DNA of 64,000 nucleotides from Myceligenerans salitolerans (GCF_017349295.1 NZ_JAFMPK010000047.1:785114-849113); one strand, 5' to 3'. Counted from the stretch's first letter, positions 1 through 8,818 are shown. Notes: generated by a model from the sequence alone, not told the origin. Translations and numbers: made by a program.

Positions 1-1142
1 GCTCCGACCAGGGCCGTCATGGTGCCTCGCGCCGACTCGTACTCGCGGTCGGATGCCGCGCCGCCGCCGGGCCCGTCGCCGGTGACCTCGTCGAGGTACG
101 CCTCCTGGTGCGGGTAGAGGGACACGATCGTGCCCGCGTTGCCACCCTCGTGCGCCTCGGTCTCGAGGGAGTAGGTCGTGCGCACGATGCTCGTCGCCTC
201 GTCGTACACGTAGTCGGCCCGGGTCCCGGTCACCTCCACGTAGGCGTACGGGGTGAACGCGTCCGCCTGGGCGGTCCGTGCCGCGTCGCCGTCCGCGGGC
301 GTCGTGGGCAGCGCGGCGACCGAGAGGTAGCCCTTGCCCGTCAGGCCGCTGCGCAGCTCGCTGCCCGAGACCGTCCAGGACGAGCCGCTCGGCGCGAACG
401 CGACGTAGTCGGCGCCGCCCGTGCTGAACCCGATGCGTGCGCCGTCGTGGAGCCAGACGCGCAGGTCCGAGCCACCGCTGAGGACCGCGTCCCCGCCCGC
501 CATCTCGAACCACGTCACCGGGAGTCCGTGCCCGATCGTGGCCGTCATGGAGCGTGTTCCGTCGTTCCAGGACGGGGTCACCGTCCAGTCGCTCCAGTCC
601 GCGACCTCGGCGACGGAGGCGTTCAGGCCGTCGACCCCGACGACGAGGTCCTGGCTGTACGGGTAGTGGAACTCCCCGATCCCGCCGGGCGTGCCGTAGA
701 GGGTGGGCTCCTGGGTGTAGGACAGGCCGAGGCCTTCCGGCGACGGCTTGTACGACACGGGGTGGGCGTGCAGCGGCTCGCTCATGGAGCAGTCGAACTT
801 CTTGAAGCTGAGGGACGACCACCAGTCGTTCGTCGGCACGGCTCCGTCGGGCGCCGAGTCCGTGATGAACGCGCGGGCGTCGGTCGCGAGCGGGGCGCAG
901 CCCTCGGGTGCCGGGCCGACCTGCTCGGTCGTGTAGCTGCCCGCTCCGACGGGCGTCGGGTCGGCCGCGAGCGCCGGGGCCGTGCTGGTCGTTGAGAGCG
1001 CGATCACGGCCGTGGTGAGGGCCGCGACACGCGAGCGGCGTCCGCGGCCAGGGGGCGGCGACCCGCGCCGGTCGCTGCCGCGCGGACGCGCCGCTCCCGA
1101 GCGTTTCGCCGTGGAATCGTTGCTGTCAAAGGGATGGAACAT
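1..1142 (-). CDS. GH81 endo-beta-1,3-glucanase, N-terminal part (runs off the window)
   Basis: Secreted glycoside hydrolase family 81 enzyme, expected to hydrolyse beta-1,3-glucan (laminarin, fungal cell wall). The 380 visible codons begin with a long basic n-region (GRGRRSRVAAL), a hydrophobic stretch and an ALA-AD cleavage site near residue 59; the RR pair could make it Tat-type. The GH81 hallmark VPTNDWWSSL lies near residue 102 and the family-typical SLYPHQ further on. The catalytic region is outside the window. The ATG at 1142 is preceded by AGAGGA. A CebR/CelR-like operator sits 119 bp upstream, consistent with sugar-controlled expression. The family call is firm; the exact substrate is inferred. 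Confidence 0.85.
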   Translation of the reverse strand, partial: MFHPFDSNDSTAKRSGAARPRGSDRRGSPPPGRGRRSRVAALTTAVIALSTTSTAPALAADPTPVGAGSYTTEQVGPAPEGCAPLATDARAFITDSAPDGAVPTNDWWSSLSFKKFDCSMSEPLHAHPVSYKPSPEGLGLSYTQEPTLYGTPGGIGEFHYPYSQDLVVGVDGLNASVAEVADWSDWTVTPSWNDGTRSMTATIGHGLPVTWFEMAGGDAVLSGGSDLRVWLHDGARIGFSTGGADYVAFAPSGSSWTVSGSELRSGLTGKGYLSVAALPTTPADGDAARTAQADAFTPYAYVEVTGTRADYVYDEATSIVRTTYSLETEAHEGGNAGTIVSLYPHQEAYLDEVTGDGPGGGAASDREYESARGTMTALVG

Positions 1143-1260
1143 CGTTGTCCTCTCTGGGCCGCCCCGCCGTCGGGGTGCTCGGCTCCTGTCGTTCCCGCGT
1201 CGTCGAGGGTGATCAAGGACCTGCGAGATGGCGGATCGAGCCACTACGAGAGCGACTCGA

Positions 1261-1274
1261 TGGGAGCGCTCTCA
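1261..1274. promoter_or_regulatory. CebR/CelR-type LacI-family operator
   Basis: TGGGAGCGCTCTCA matches 13 of 14 positions of TGGGAGCGCTCCCA, the operator of the cellobiose-responsive LacI-family regulators CebR (Streptomyces) and CelR (Thermobifida). It lies between the GH81 gene and the divergent hypothetical gene, where a repressor would be expected to act on the glucanase promoter. Confidence 0.75.
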
Positions 1275-1336
1275 AACTCTGGCAGGTCGGCGACCGGTCG
1301 TCAACCACACGTTGCCGGGACGAGATACTGCACCCC

Positions 1337-2224
1337 ATGGGACACCCTCACGGCCTGGACCTGGCCACGCGGAAGTTCTGGCGCCTCGTCGGACACCCGG
1401 TCGACCTCGCCGGTGCGGAGTCCTGGCTGCGCGCACCGGTGAGCGACTCCCCCACCGTGGCCGACGGGTGGCCGGCCGCCGAGGCCGCTCACCACGGCGG
1501 CACGGCGGACGACGGCGATCCCGACGCCGGCCTCCTGGCCGCGGTCGCCGCGCTGGACGGACCCGGGTTCGACGCGTCCGTGCTGCGTCCCGAGATCCGC
1601 GACTTCTACGAACACACCTCCGCCTGGCGGATGGACGTGTGGACCGGGTGGTCCCCGCCGTTCTGGCCCGCCGGGGAACTGATCGCCCGCCTGTTCGGCC
1701 GGCGCGTGGAGCAGCTCGCCCTGCCCATGCGCCCGCTCGACGTCGCACACGGGATGGACAGCCGCATCACGGTGATCCGCGACCGCTCGGGCGCTCAGGT
1801 GTCCGCCGCCTGGCTGCGCACCCTCCGGTCCACGGGCCGGTACGTGTTCAGCGGCTGCTACACCACCCGGCTCCTGCCCGGCGCGGACCGGCCCAGCATC
1901 CACGTCGCGTTCCCGCTGGAGTCCGGGAACGTGCAGGTCTTCCTCCGCCCGCGGGCCCGCGGCGACGGCTCCCTCGTCCTCGAGTCGCCGCCGGGGCGGT
2001 TCGGACAGGACGGGGCGTACGTCGTCGTGCGCGACGGCGGGCGCGACCACGCCGCGCGCGTCCCCCTCCACGAGACGTTCCACGTGTACGCCGACGCGGA
2101 CGGCGTCCTGCGCACCGACCACGAACTACGGCTCGGGCGCGCCTGGGTGGTGCGGCTGCACTACCGGCTCGAGCGCCTGAGGCGACCGGCCGCGGCCGCC
2201 GAGGAGCACGGCGCCGGGCGTTGA
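1337..2224 (+). CDS. conserved hypothetical protein
   Basis: A 295-aa protein of unknown function. It has no signal peptide or membrane segment. The middle carries a run of aromatic residues (RDFYEHTSAWRMDVWTGWSPPFW, residues about 85-108), and the C-terminal half looks like a beta-rich domain with FSGCYTTRLLPG and an HETFHVYADADG motif. The ATG at 1337 was chosen because the aligned-looking region starts there; no strong Shine-Dalgarno is visible, and in-frame upstream GTG codons exist. It is divergent from the GH81 gene and convergent with the guanidinium exporter. I do not recognise a named family and assign no function. Confidence 0.7.
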   Translation: MGHPHGLDLATRKFWRLVGHPVDLAGAESWLRAPVSDSPTVADGWPAAEAAHHGGTADDGDPDAGLLAAVAALDGPGFDASVLRPEIRDFYEHTSAWRMDVWTGWSPPFWPAGELIARLFGRRVEQLALPMRPLDVAHGMDSRITVIRDRSGAQVSAAWLRTLRSTGRYVFSGCYTTRLLPGADRPSIHVAFPLESGNVQVFLRPRARGDGSLVLESPPGRFGQDGAYVVVRDGGRDHAARVPLHETFHVYADADGVLRTDHELRLGRAWVVRLHYRLERLRRPAAAAEEHGAGR

Positions 2225-2254
2225 CGGCGAGGCGCCGGCGGACGGCCGCGCGGA

Positions 2255-2271
2255 CCCGGCGCAGCGCCGGG
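2255..2271. terminator. putative bidirectional terminator hairpin
   Basis: CCCGGCG-CAG-CGCCGGG forms a perfect 7-bp GC stem in the short gap between the convergent hypothetical gene and the SMR exporter gene. There is no T-tract. Confidence 0.5.
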
Positions 2272-2279
2272 CGGCACGC

Positions 2280-2594
2280 TCACTCGGTGAGCTTGAGACC
2301 GATCACGCAGCCGATGAGGCCGGCGATGAGCAGGACCCGCACGACGGAGACCGGCTCCGCGCCCGTCAGCATGGCCCAGCCCACGGTGGTCGCGGCCCCG
2401 ATGCCGACCCAGACGGCATAGGCGGTGCCGACGGGCAGGTCACGCATCGCGTAGCCCAGTCCGGCCATGCTCGCCACGACGGCGACGCCGAACACGACGC
2501 TCGGGACGAGGCGCGTCAGCCCGTCCGACCGGCCGAGGGCGGTGGCCCACACCGCTTCGAGGAGACCGGAGACCACGAGGACGACCCAGGACAT
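2280..2594 (-). CDS. gdx: guanidinium exporter, SMR family (Gdx/SugE type)
   Basis: A 104-aa small multidrug resistance protein with four membrane helices. The Gdx/SugE signature LPVGTAYAVWVGIGA is present around residues 52-66 and the essential membrane glutamate lies in GLLEAVWA near residue 13. Gdx proteins export guanidinium in exchange for protons as antiparallel homodimers. The assignment to Gdx rather than Qac/EmrE rests on the signature and on a guanidine-III riboswitch directly upstream. The ATG at 2594 follows GAAGGAG, which is the end of the riboswitch module, so translation is probably what the riboswitch controls. Single gene, convergent with the upstream hypothetical. Confidence 0.93.
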   Translation of the reverse strand: MSWVVLVVSGLLEAVWATALGRSDGLTRLVPSVVFGVAVVASMAGLGYAMRDLPVGTAYAVWVGIGAATTVGWAMLTGAEPVSVVRVLLIAGLIGCVIGLKLTE

Positions 2595-2608
2595 GGTGCA
2601 CTCCTTCG

Positions 2609-2650
2609 ATGCCGTCTTGTCGCCTGCCGGGTACGGCACCCCTCGTCCGG
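2609..2650 (-). promoter_or_regulatory. guanidine-III riboswitch (ykkC-III)
   Basis: Read on the minus strand, the segment starts CCGGACGAGG and continues with GCCGUACCCGG, a CAAGACGGC closing strand and then GAAGGAG and the gdx ATG. This matches the compact pseudoknot of the class III guanidine riboswitch: GCCGU pairs with ACGGC, and the first CCGG with the CCGG after the GUAC. The consensus is recalled from the published Thermobifida RNA. The module abuts the ribosome binding site, suggesting that ligand binding controls translation. Confidence 0.9.
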
Positions 2651-2805
2651 GGACCCACCGTGGGTCCTGACCACAGGCTCTCACACCGGCTGATGTCGCA
2701 CGGCCCGCGCCGCACGGTCGAGGGACGCACGCCGGGTGGCGCGCGAGCGGGCCGCACGGCCGGCCGCCGATCGCCGCGGCGGAGCCGGGATGTCAGGGTG
2801 GAGGC

Positions 2806-4797
2806 ATGCCGAACCGCCTCGCGACCGCCACGAGCCCCTACCTCCTGCAGCACGCGGACAACCCCGTCGACTGGCGCGAGTGGGGAGACGACGCGTTCGC
2901 CGAGGCACGGCGGCGCGACGTGCCGGTCCTGCTGTCCGTCGGGTACGCGGCGTGCCACTGGTGCCACGTCATGGCACACGAGTCGTTCGAGGACGCTCGT
3001 GTGGCCGCGGCCGTCAACGGGCGCTTCGTCGCCGTGAAGGTCGACCGCGAGGAACGGCCCGACGTCGACGCCGTCTACATGGCCGCGACCACCGCGCTGA
3101 CCGGGCAGGGCGGCTGGCCCATGACCTGTTTCCTCACCCCGGACGGCGAACCGTTCCACTGCGGCACCTACTACCCGCGCGAGCAGTTCCTCGCGCTGCT
3201 CGACGCGGTCACCGAGGCGTGGACGGAGCGCCGTGACGCCGTCGTGCAGCAGGGCACGGCGATCACCGCCGCGATCGCGCACCGGTCCACCCCGACGCCA
3301 CCCGACGCGCTCGACGGCGCGGCCCTCGACCATGCCGCGCGGCTCGTGGCCCGCGACGCCGACCCGGCGCACGGCGGGTTCGGCGGCGCTCCCAAGTTCC
3401 CGCCGTCGATGACGCTCGAACACCTGCTGCGCCACCATGCCCGCACCGGCGACCCGGAATCGCTGCGCCTCGTCGAGCACACCTGCGAGGCCATGGCCCG
3501 CGGCGGCATCTACGACCAGCTGGCGGGCGGCTTCGCACGGTACGCGGTCGACGCCGGCTGGGTGGTGCCGCACTTCGAGAAGATGCTGTACGACAACGCT
3601 CAGCTGCTTCGTGTCTACCTGCACCTGCACCGTGCGACCGGCGCGGCGCTCGCCGGGCGCGTCGCCCGTGAGACCGCCGACTTCCTGCTGGCGGACCTGC
3701 GCACGCCCGAGGGAGGCTTCGCCTCCGCGCTCGACGCCGACACCGACGGCGTCGAGGGCCTCACGTACGTCTGGACGCCCGGGCAGCTCGTGGACGTCCT
3801 CGGGGCGGACGACGGCGAGCGCGCCGCGCGGACGCTGGCCGTCACCGCCGAGGGCACGTTCGAGCACGGCACGTCCACCCTCCGGTTCCCCGAGGACCCC
3901 GACCCGCGGTGGTGGGCCGACGTGCGCGCCCGGCTGCGCGCGGCCCGGACCCTACGGCCCCAGCCCGCGCGCGACGACAAGGTCGTCACCGCGTGGAACG
4001 GCCTGGCGATCGCCTCCCTCGCCGAGGCGGGCACCCTGCTCCGCTCCCCCGCGTACGTCGAGGCGGCCCGCGAGTGCGCGGAACTCGTCCTGCGTCTCCA
4101 TCTCGTCGACGGGCGACCGCGCAGGGCGTCGCGCCACGGCGTCGTCGGCTCCGCACCCGGCGTCGCCGCCGACCACGGCGACCTCGCCGAAGGGCTGCTG
4201 GCGCTGCACCAGGCGACCGGCGAGACGCGCTGGCTGGAGGCCGCGGGCGATCTCCTCGACGTCGCACTGGCGCGGTTCGGCGACGGCGACGGCGGCTTCT
4301 TCGACGTCGCCGACGACGCCGAGCGCCTCGTGAGCCGGCCGAAGGACCCCACCGACGGCCCCGAGCCCGCCGGCCAGTCGTCCCTGGCCGGGGCGCTGTG
4401 CACCTATGCCGCACTCACGGGCTCGTCCCGGCACCGGGAGGCCGCCGAGGCGGCGGTGGCCGCGGCGGGCGGCCTGGCTCGGCAGGTTCCACGGTTCGCG
4501 GGATGGACGCTCGCGGTCGCCGAGGCGCTGGCGGCCGGCCCGCTGCAGGTCGCCGTCGTCGGGCACGACGACGAGGCGCGCTCCGCGCTCGAGCACGTGG
4601 CTCGGGGGGCGACGACACCAGGGCTGGTGGTCGCCGTCGGCGAGCCCGGCGCCCCGGGCACGCCCCTGCTCGCCGACCGGCCGCTCGTCGAGGGGCGGGC
4701 CGCCGCGTACGTCTGCCGCGGGTTCGTGTGCGACCGACCGGTCACCACCGCCGAGGACCTCGCCGACGCTCTCGGGCCCGTGACGAGCCGCGGCTGA
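2806..4797 (+). CDS. thioredoxin-fold DUF255 protein (YyaL/spermatogenesis-associated-20 family)
   Basis: A 663-aa protein of the YyaL/SSP411 family. The N-terminal DUF255 thioredoxin-like domain (residues about 1-165) opens with [21 protein letters not shown] and carries a CHWC redox motif at C50/C53 in [11 protein letters not shown]. The remainder is an (alpha/alpha)6-barrel of six-hairpin glycosidase type, with motifs such as [10 protein letters not shown] and [15 protein letters not shown]. The cellular role of this widespread family is unclear. No signal peptide, so it should be cytoplasmic. Full length for the family. It stands alone between the gdx gene and a convergent TetR gene. Confidence 0.88.
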   Translation: MPNRLATATSPYLLQHADNPVDWREWGDDAFAEARRRDVPVLLSVGYAACHWCHVMAHESFEDARVAAAVNGRFVAVKVDREERPDVDAVYMAATTALTGQGGWPMTCFLTPDGEPFHCGTYYPREQFLALLDAVTEAWTERRDAVVQQGTAITAAIAHRSTPTPPDALDGAALDHAARLVARDADPAHGGFGGAPKFPPSMTLEHLLRHHARTGDPESLRLVEHTCEAMARGGIYDQLAGGFARYAVDAGWVVPHFEKMLYDNAQLLRVYLHLHRATGAALAGRVARETADFLLADLRTPEGGFASALDADTDGVEGLTYVWTPGQLVDVLGADDGERAARTLAVTAEGTFEHGTSTLRFPEDPDPRWWADVRARLRAARTLRPQPARDDKVVTAWNGLAIASLAEAGTLLRSPAYVEAARECAELVLRLHLVDGRPRRASRHGVVGSAPGVAADHGDLAEGLLALHQATGETRWLEAAGDLLDVALARFGDGDGGFFDVADDAERLVSRPKDPTDGPEPAGQSSLAGALCTYAALTGSSRHREAAEAAVAAAGGLARQVPRFAGWTLAVAEALAAGPLQVAVVGHDDEARSALEHVARGATTPGLVVAVGEPGAPGTPLLADRPLVEGRAAAYVCRGFVCDRPVTTAEDLADALGPVTSRG

Positions 4798-4827
4798 CGA
4801 CGGCGTTCGCCGACCCCGGGCGGTCGC

Positions 4828-5421
4828 TCACGACGGGTGCGGGCCGGACCCGTCGTCGCCGTCCGTCATCGTGAGGACGCGATCGACGAGGTCCGTGATG
4901 AACGCGGCGTCGGCCGGCCGCGCCTGGAAGGCGATCCGGAACAGGACGGCGCCGTTCAGGAGCGCGAGCGCGGCGTCGACCGCCTCCGCGGGAAGGTGGG
5001 CGGCGAGGATGGCCGCCATCGGCCCGGATCCCTCCGCCACCAGCTGCCGGCGCACCTCGTCGACGCCCGGGTCGCTGCCGGCCCGCTCCATGATGCCGCC
5101 GAAGATCCGGGCGAGCTGCCCCTCGGTGAGCGCCGCCGCCAGGCCGGTGAGCTCGGCGATCAGGTCGGCGCGCAGGTCCCCGGTGGGTTCCGGGTGCTGG
5201 GACGCGGAGCAGATCTGCCCGACCGACGCCTCGATGAGGTCCAGCCGGGTGGGCCAGTGCGCGTAGACGGTCGCCTTCGAGTACCCGGCACGACGGGCCA
5301 CCTCGGCGTGCGTCACGCCGCTCCACCCCTCGGTGCGGAAGAGGTCCGTCGTCGCGTCGATGACGTCCCGCCGGGTCCGCAGGATCCGTGGGTCGGTCGC
5401 TTCCGTCTCTGGCTCCTCCAT
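4828..5421 (-). CDS. TetR/AcrR family regulator
   Basis: A 197-aa repressor with the TetR helix-turn-helix at residues about 15-60 (GVTHAEVARRAGYSKATVYAHWP) and a variable all-helical ligand domain after it. It is divergent from the DoxX gene, the usual arrangement for a TetR protein that controls its neighbour and itself. A GTACAGTAC palindrome lies between the two genes. The inducer is unknown. Confidence 0.88.
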   Translation of the reverse strand: MEEPETEATDPRILRTRRDVIDATTDLFRTEGWSGVTHAEVARRAGYSKATVYAHWPTRLDLIEASVGQICSASQHPEPTGDLRADLIAELTGLAAALTEGQLARIFGGIMERAGSDPGVDEVRRQLVAEGSGPMAAILAAHLPAEAVDAALALLNGAVLFRIAFQARPADAAFITDLVDRVLTMTDGDDGSGPHPS

Positions 5422-5473
5422 GTCGATCTAGTCTACGCGCGCCGTGAACTCATCGGATACTTCTGAACACCAT

Positions 5474-5482
5474 GTACAGTAC
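5474..5482. promoter_or_regulatory. possible TetR operator/promoter core
   Basis: GTAC-A-GTAC inverted repeat in the intergenic region between the divergent tetR and doxX genes. The overlapping TACAGT could serve as a -10 element for doxX. Assignment to this TetR protein rests on position only. Confidence 0.35.
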
Positions 5483-5529
5483 TGGGCGAGCAGGCCACCT
5501 GGCTTGCCCCGACCGCCCTGAGGAGAGAT

Positions 5530-5961
5530 ATGTCGACCGCAACGACTCGCCCCCCGGCCCCCACCGCACTCAACGTCACCCTCTGGATCGCCCAGCTCGT
5601 GCTCGCGCTCATGCTCGTCGGCAGCGGCCTGTTCAAGCTCCTGACGCCGATCGCCCAGCTCGCCGAGACCTTCCCGTGGGCCGGGGACGTGTCTCCCGCC
5701 GTCGTCTACACGGCCGCCGCGTTCGACATCCTCGGCGGGCTCGGCGTCGTGCTGCCGTCCCTGACGCGAGTCGCGCCACGGCTGACCGTGGTGGCCGCGT
5801 TCGGCTGCGTCGCCCTGCTGGCCACCGCCGCCGTCTTCCACTTCTCACGCGGCGAGGGCGCCGACACGCCGATCGCCTTCGTGCTCATCGCGCTCGCGGT
5901 GTTCATCGCGTGGGGACGCGGATCGAAGGCACCGATCCAGGCCCGGTCCCAGGCGGCCTGA
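5530..5961 (+). CDS. DoxX family membrane protein
   Basis: A 143-aa protein with four predicted membrane helices and the DoxX-typical first helix with GSGLFKL (residues about 20-45). Family members are poorly characterised; some are linked to thiol or oxidative stress. The ATG at 5530 follows GAGGAGAG. It is probably the target of the divergent TetR regulator. Confidence 0.85.
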   Translation: MSTATTRPPAPTALNVTLWIAQLVLALMLVGSGLFKLLTPIAQLAETFPWAGDVSPAVVYTAAAFDILGGLGVVLPSLTRVAPRLTVVAAFGCVALLATAAVFHFSRGEGADTPIAFVLIALAVFIAWGRGSKAPIQARSQAA

Positions 5962-5986
5962 TCCCCACGCCGTCCGGCTCCGGCCG

Positions 5987-6955
5987 TCACATCCCGGTCA
6001 GCGCCTCCCCCAACGGCGTCCGGACGTGCAGTACGCGTCCGCCGTCGCGCCGCGCGTCGACCAGACGCGCGGCGTTCAGCACGGACAGGTGGTGGGAGGC
6101 GGTCGAGACGGCGAGCCCGCAGGCAGCGGCGACCTCACTGGTCGACAGCGGTGCGCTCACCGCGAGCAGGACACCCGCCCTCCCGGCGCCCAGGAGCGCG
6201 GCGAGCGCCTCCGCCTCGCCGGGCGCGTCGTCGGCCCAGCGCTCGGAGACGCCGAGCGCCGGGTAGAAGAGGGTGGGCTGCGCGGGCGGCTCGGTGACGA
6301 CGGCGCATCGAGGTGCCATCACGGACGGCACCAGCACGAGGCCGCTGCCCGCGCAGTCGAGGACCTCCCCGTGCAGGCGCAGGCGCACGTGGACGGCGTC
6401 CTGGGTCCAGCTGACCGCCTCGTGCAGCGTGCTCACCATGGATCCGAGACCGTCCGTCGTCGCGCGCCGGGTGCGGACGCCGACGTCGGCCCGCAGGATC
6501 CGCTCGAGCTGGGGCCAGTAGGGCGCGAGCAGGGCGTCCCAGCACTGCTCCCAGGCGTCCGCGGCGGCGGACCGGGCACGCTCCGGGTCGTCCGCCAGTG
6601 CACGCAGCAGGCGCTGCTCGGCTCCGCTCGTGCGGTCGACACGCTTGAGCAGGTCGACGCGCAGCGGGCCGAGGTCCGCGTCCCGCAGGCGCGCGAGCTC
6701 CTCGTCGGGGCGGAGGTCCCAGCCGGGAGTCGAGGTGAGGAAGTCGGGCAGGTAGCCGTCGGGGCCGACCAGGAGCCGCAGCAGGTCGAGCGCTCGGGCC
6801 GGGGCCTCGCGGCGCGCCCGGCGCAGCCACCCCCACTGGAGTGGGTGGTACTGCGGCTGCGCCAGCACCCGGACGGCGTGAGCGAGCTCGTGACCGGGCG
6901 ACACGCCGAAGCGGATCGCCGAGATGTCGCCCGGCGCGAGACGGAACTCCACCAC
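5987..6955 (-). CDS. ArsR-type winged-helix regulator with large N-terminal domain
   Basis: A regulator of about 322 aa. The C-terminal 70 residues form an ArsR-like HTH (SEVAAACGLAVSTASHHLSVLNAARLV), preceded by a roughly 250-aa helical domain starting VVEFRLAPGDISAIRFGVSP. I start it at GTG 6955, directly after a 20-bp palindrome. This would give a leaderless or very short-leader mRNA and a repressor site over its own promoter; GTG 6970 inside the palindrome is an alternative. It is divergent from the cupin gene, a likely target. The ligand is unknown; no metal-binding cysteine cluster is seen. Confidence 0.75.
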   Translation of the reverse strand: MVEFRLAPGDISAIRFGVSPGHELAHAVRVLAQPQYHPLQWGWLRRARREAPARALDLLRLLVGPDGYLPDFLTSTPGWDLRPDEELARLRDADLGPLRVDLLKRVDRTSGAEQRLLRALADDPERARSAAADAWEQCWDALLAPYWPQLERILRADVGVRTRRATTDGLGSMVSTLHEAVSWTQDAVHVRLRLHGEVLDCAGSGLVLVPSVMAPRCAVVTEPPAQPTLFYPALGVSERWADDAPGEAEALAALLGAGRAGVLLAVSAPLSTSEVAAACGLAVSTASHHLSVLNAARLVDARRDGGRVLHVRTPLGEALTGM

Positions 6956-6975
6956 GTTTCGACGCACGTCGAAAC
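6956..6975. promoter_or_regulatory. operator palindrome for the ArsR-type regulator
   Basis: GTTTCGACGCACGTCGAAAC has two perfect 9-bp arms around a CA centre. It abuts the GTG start of the regulator and lies 90 bp upstream of the cupin ATG, in the position expected for an autoregulatory operator that also controls the divergent genes. Confidence 0.7.
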
Positions 6976-7064
6976 CGTAGTGCCCCGGGCACGGCCGCGG
7001 CGAGGCTGTGGCGTGGCCGGCCGCACGGGCCGGCTCGCAGTTCCCGTCCCCGCAAGGAGCAGAC

Positions 7065-7400
7065 ATGACACCGGTGGTCCCCGCCGAGACGATCCGCATC
7101 CCCGGCTCGCGCACGCTGCGCTACGAGGGTCGCGACCACGGCTCGGGCGTCTCGTTCTTCCTCGTCACCAACGACCCGGGCCAGGGCCCGGGCCTGCATC
7201 GCCACCCGTACACCGAGACCTGGTCCGTGCTGGAGGGCGAGGCCACGATCACGATCGGCGACCAGACCGTCGTCGCCCGGGCGGGCGACACCGCCGTCGT
7301 CCAGCCGGACGTCTGGCACGGCTTCACCAACACCGGCCCGGGGACGCTGCGCATGATGTGCATCCACGCCTCGGCCACGATGATCCAGGAGAACCGCTGA
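7065..7400 (+). CDS. single-domain cupin protein
   Basis: A 111-aa cupin. Motif 1 is seen as GLHRHPYTETWSVLEGEATITIG (H-H and E ligand positions) and motif 2 as AGDTAVVQPDVWHGFTNTG. Small cupins may bind metal and act as sensors or minor enzymes; the sequence does not say which. The ATG at 7065 follows AAGGAG. Its stop codon overlaps the start of the next gene, so the two form an operon, divergent from the ArsR-type regulator. Confidence 0.87.
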   Translation: MTPVVPAETIRIPGSRTLRYEGRDHGSGVSFFLVTNDPGQGPGLHRHPYTETWSVLEGEATITIGDQTVVARAGDTAVVQPDVWHGFTNTGPGTLRMMCIHASATMIQENR

Positions 7401-7699
7401 TGTCCTTCCAGGCGTACCTCGACACCATCGAGACGAGGACGGGGCTGACTCCCCGGGAACTGATCCGGCTCGCCGAGGAGCAGGGCTTCGGCCTCGGCAG
7501 CACGGCGACCCCCGTCGCCACCTGGCTCAAGGACACCTACGGGCTCGGCCACGGGCATGCGATGGCGATGACTCACGTCATCACCAAGGGTGACCGGATC
7601 AGCGGCAAGCACGTCGGTTCCACGGGCACGCACCGCGACGCGAGCGACCGGCTGTGGCTCGACGGGAAGGACACCCGGCCGCCCGGGCCGGGGTCCTGA
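7400..7699 (+). CDS. DUF4287 family protein
   Basis: A 99-aa protein beginning MSFQAYLDTIETRTGLTPRE and containing TPVATWLKDTYGLGHGHAMAM, typical of DUF4287 proteins. The function is unknown. The ATG at 7400 overlaps the stop of the cupin gene by one base (TGATG), implying translational coupling. The C-terminus is convergent with the lytic transglycosylase gene. Confidence 0.8.
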   Translation: MSFQAYLDTIETRTGLTPRELIRLAEEQGFGLGSTATPVATWLKDTYGLGHGHAMAMTHVITKGDRISGKHVGSTGTHRDASDRLWLDGKDTRPPGPGS

Positions 7700-7755
7700 A
7701 CCGTCCGAGCCGTCGCGCCCGTCGACCGGTGCGGCGGACCGTCCCGCTCGCCCCG

Positions 7756-8493
7756 CTACGCCCCGTAGGACTCCGCGAAGTCGGTGACCTCGTGGGCGTA
7801 CGACACCGATCGGTTGTAGGTGGCCAGTGCCGCCTCCCACCCGTCGTCGGTGGTGACGTCGCCGCCGCTCCGGCACAGGTAGAGACCGGCGGTCAGGACG
7901 GCGTCGTCGATCTGGTGCGGATCCGCCCGCCCGTCGAGGTTCCCGTCCTGCGCCCAGCTCTCCCACGTGGCCGGGATGAACTGCATCGGGCCGACGGCGC
8001 GGTCCCACTGCACGTCGCCGTCAAGCACGCCCTCGTCGGTGTCAAGGATCTCCATGACGCCCTCGCTGCCGTCCAGCGGTATGCCGATGATGGGCGGGCT
8101 CACCGCCCCGTCCGTCGCGGCGTGCGCGCCGCCGTAGCTGCCGTGCACCGACTCGACCGCACCGATGCCCGCCAGCGTGTTCCACCCGATCCCGCACTCC
8201 GGCTCGAGTTGCTCCAGCCGAAGCGACGCACCGGCGTAGGCGGCGAGCACCCGCACCGGGATTTCCGTGCGCCGGGAGACGTCCCGGAGCCAGCCGCGGT
8301 GAGCCAGGTCGGCAAGAGGGACGGAATCCGCGTCACCGGCGTGCTCCGCGGCCGCCGCCGGGACCGGCTGGCGGGGCGCGGGCGGATAGCTCAGCTCCCG
8401 CGACGGCGGCCAGGGCCCTCCGCCCAGGCCGCACCCGGTCAGCAGGAGGACGGCCGTGGCGATGACGGCCCAGGTTCGTACTCGTGCGGTGAT
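7756..8493 (-). CDS. lytic murein transglycosylase lipoprotein (MltB/SLT_2-like), start codon irregular
   Basis: A peptidoglycan-cleaving enzyme of about 245 aa. The domain shows the likely catalytic glutamate in GIGAVESVHG, the AVGPMQFIPATWESW motif and AALATYNRSVSYA, as in MltB-type soluble lytic transglycosylases. In the same frame upstream lies a lipoprotein signal, TARVRTWAVIATAVLLLTGC, with a perfect lipobox. However, no ATG, GTG or TTG opens it: GGAGG is followed six bases later by ATC at 8493. The first normal start (GTG 8256) would remove the signal and part of the domain. I therefore take ATC 8493 as the start, or infer a point mutation of ATG. Confidence 0.75.
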   Translation of the reverse strand: MTARVRTWAVIATAVLLLTGCGLGGGPWPPSRELSYPPAPRQPVPAAAAEHAGDADSVPLADLAHRGWLRDVSRRTEIPVRVLAAYAGASLRLEQLEPECGIGWNTLAGIGAVESVHGSYGGAHAATDGAVSPPIIGIPLDGSEGVMEILDTDEGVLDGDVQWDRAVGPMQFIPATWESWAQDGNLDGRADPHQIDDAVLTAGLYLCRSGGDVTTDDGWEAALATYNRSVSYAHEVTDFAESYGA

Positions 8494-8818
8494 GGCGCGC
8501 CTCCGGTGCTCGGGACCAGGCGGGCGGCGGGGGCCGCCCCGCCGCCGACCCTACGCGCGCCCCCTGAAGGTCCGGCCATCTCCGACAGAACCTCCCGGAA
8601 ACGTGCGCGATTCCGGCGCGCCGCATCCCCCGTCCCGGGCGCCCACGGCGTGCGGGAACGTGGACCGGCCGACGGAGCACCGGCCTGGTCGCGCCACCGG
8701 GCCGCACCTGGTCCGCCGCGAGACGGCGAACGCCGCCACGGGACCTCCGTGACGGCGTTCGCGTTCTCGTCCGCCGCACGAGGCGACGGTGCCGGGCTAC
8801 CCGGTCAGCGGCGTGACC
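8494..8818. other. intergenic stretch without a gene
   Basis: 325 bp between the transglycosylase start and the subtilase stop. It contains the strong hairpin listed separately; I see no credible gene or operator otherwise. Confidence 0.6.
8726..8762 (-). terminator. hairpin terminator downstream of the subtilase gene
   Basis: Two 16-nt arms (GCGAACGCCGCCACGG and CCGTGACGGCGTTCGC) pair with a single mismatch around a 5-nt loop, about 57 bp after the subtilase stop codon. No T-tract follows, as is common in very GC-rich actinobacteria. Confidence 0.65.

Noticed and set aside
2440..3867. A 475-codon minus-strand frame over the DUF255 gene
   Set aside because: It overlaps two well-supported genes and has no recognisable domain.
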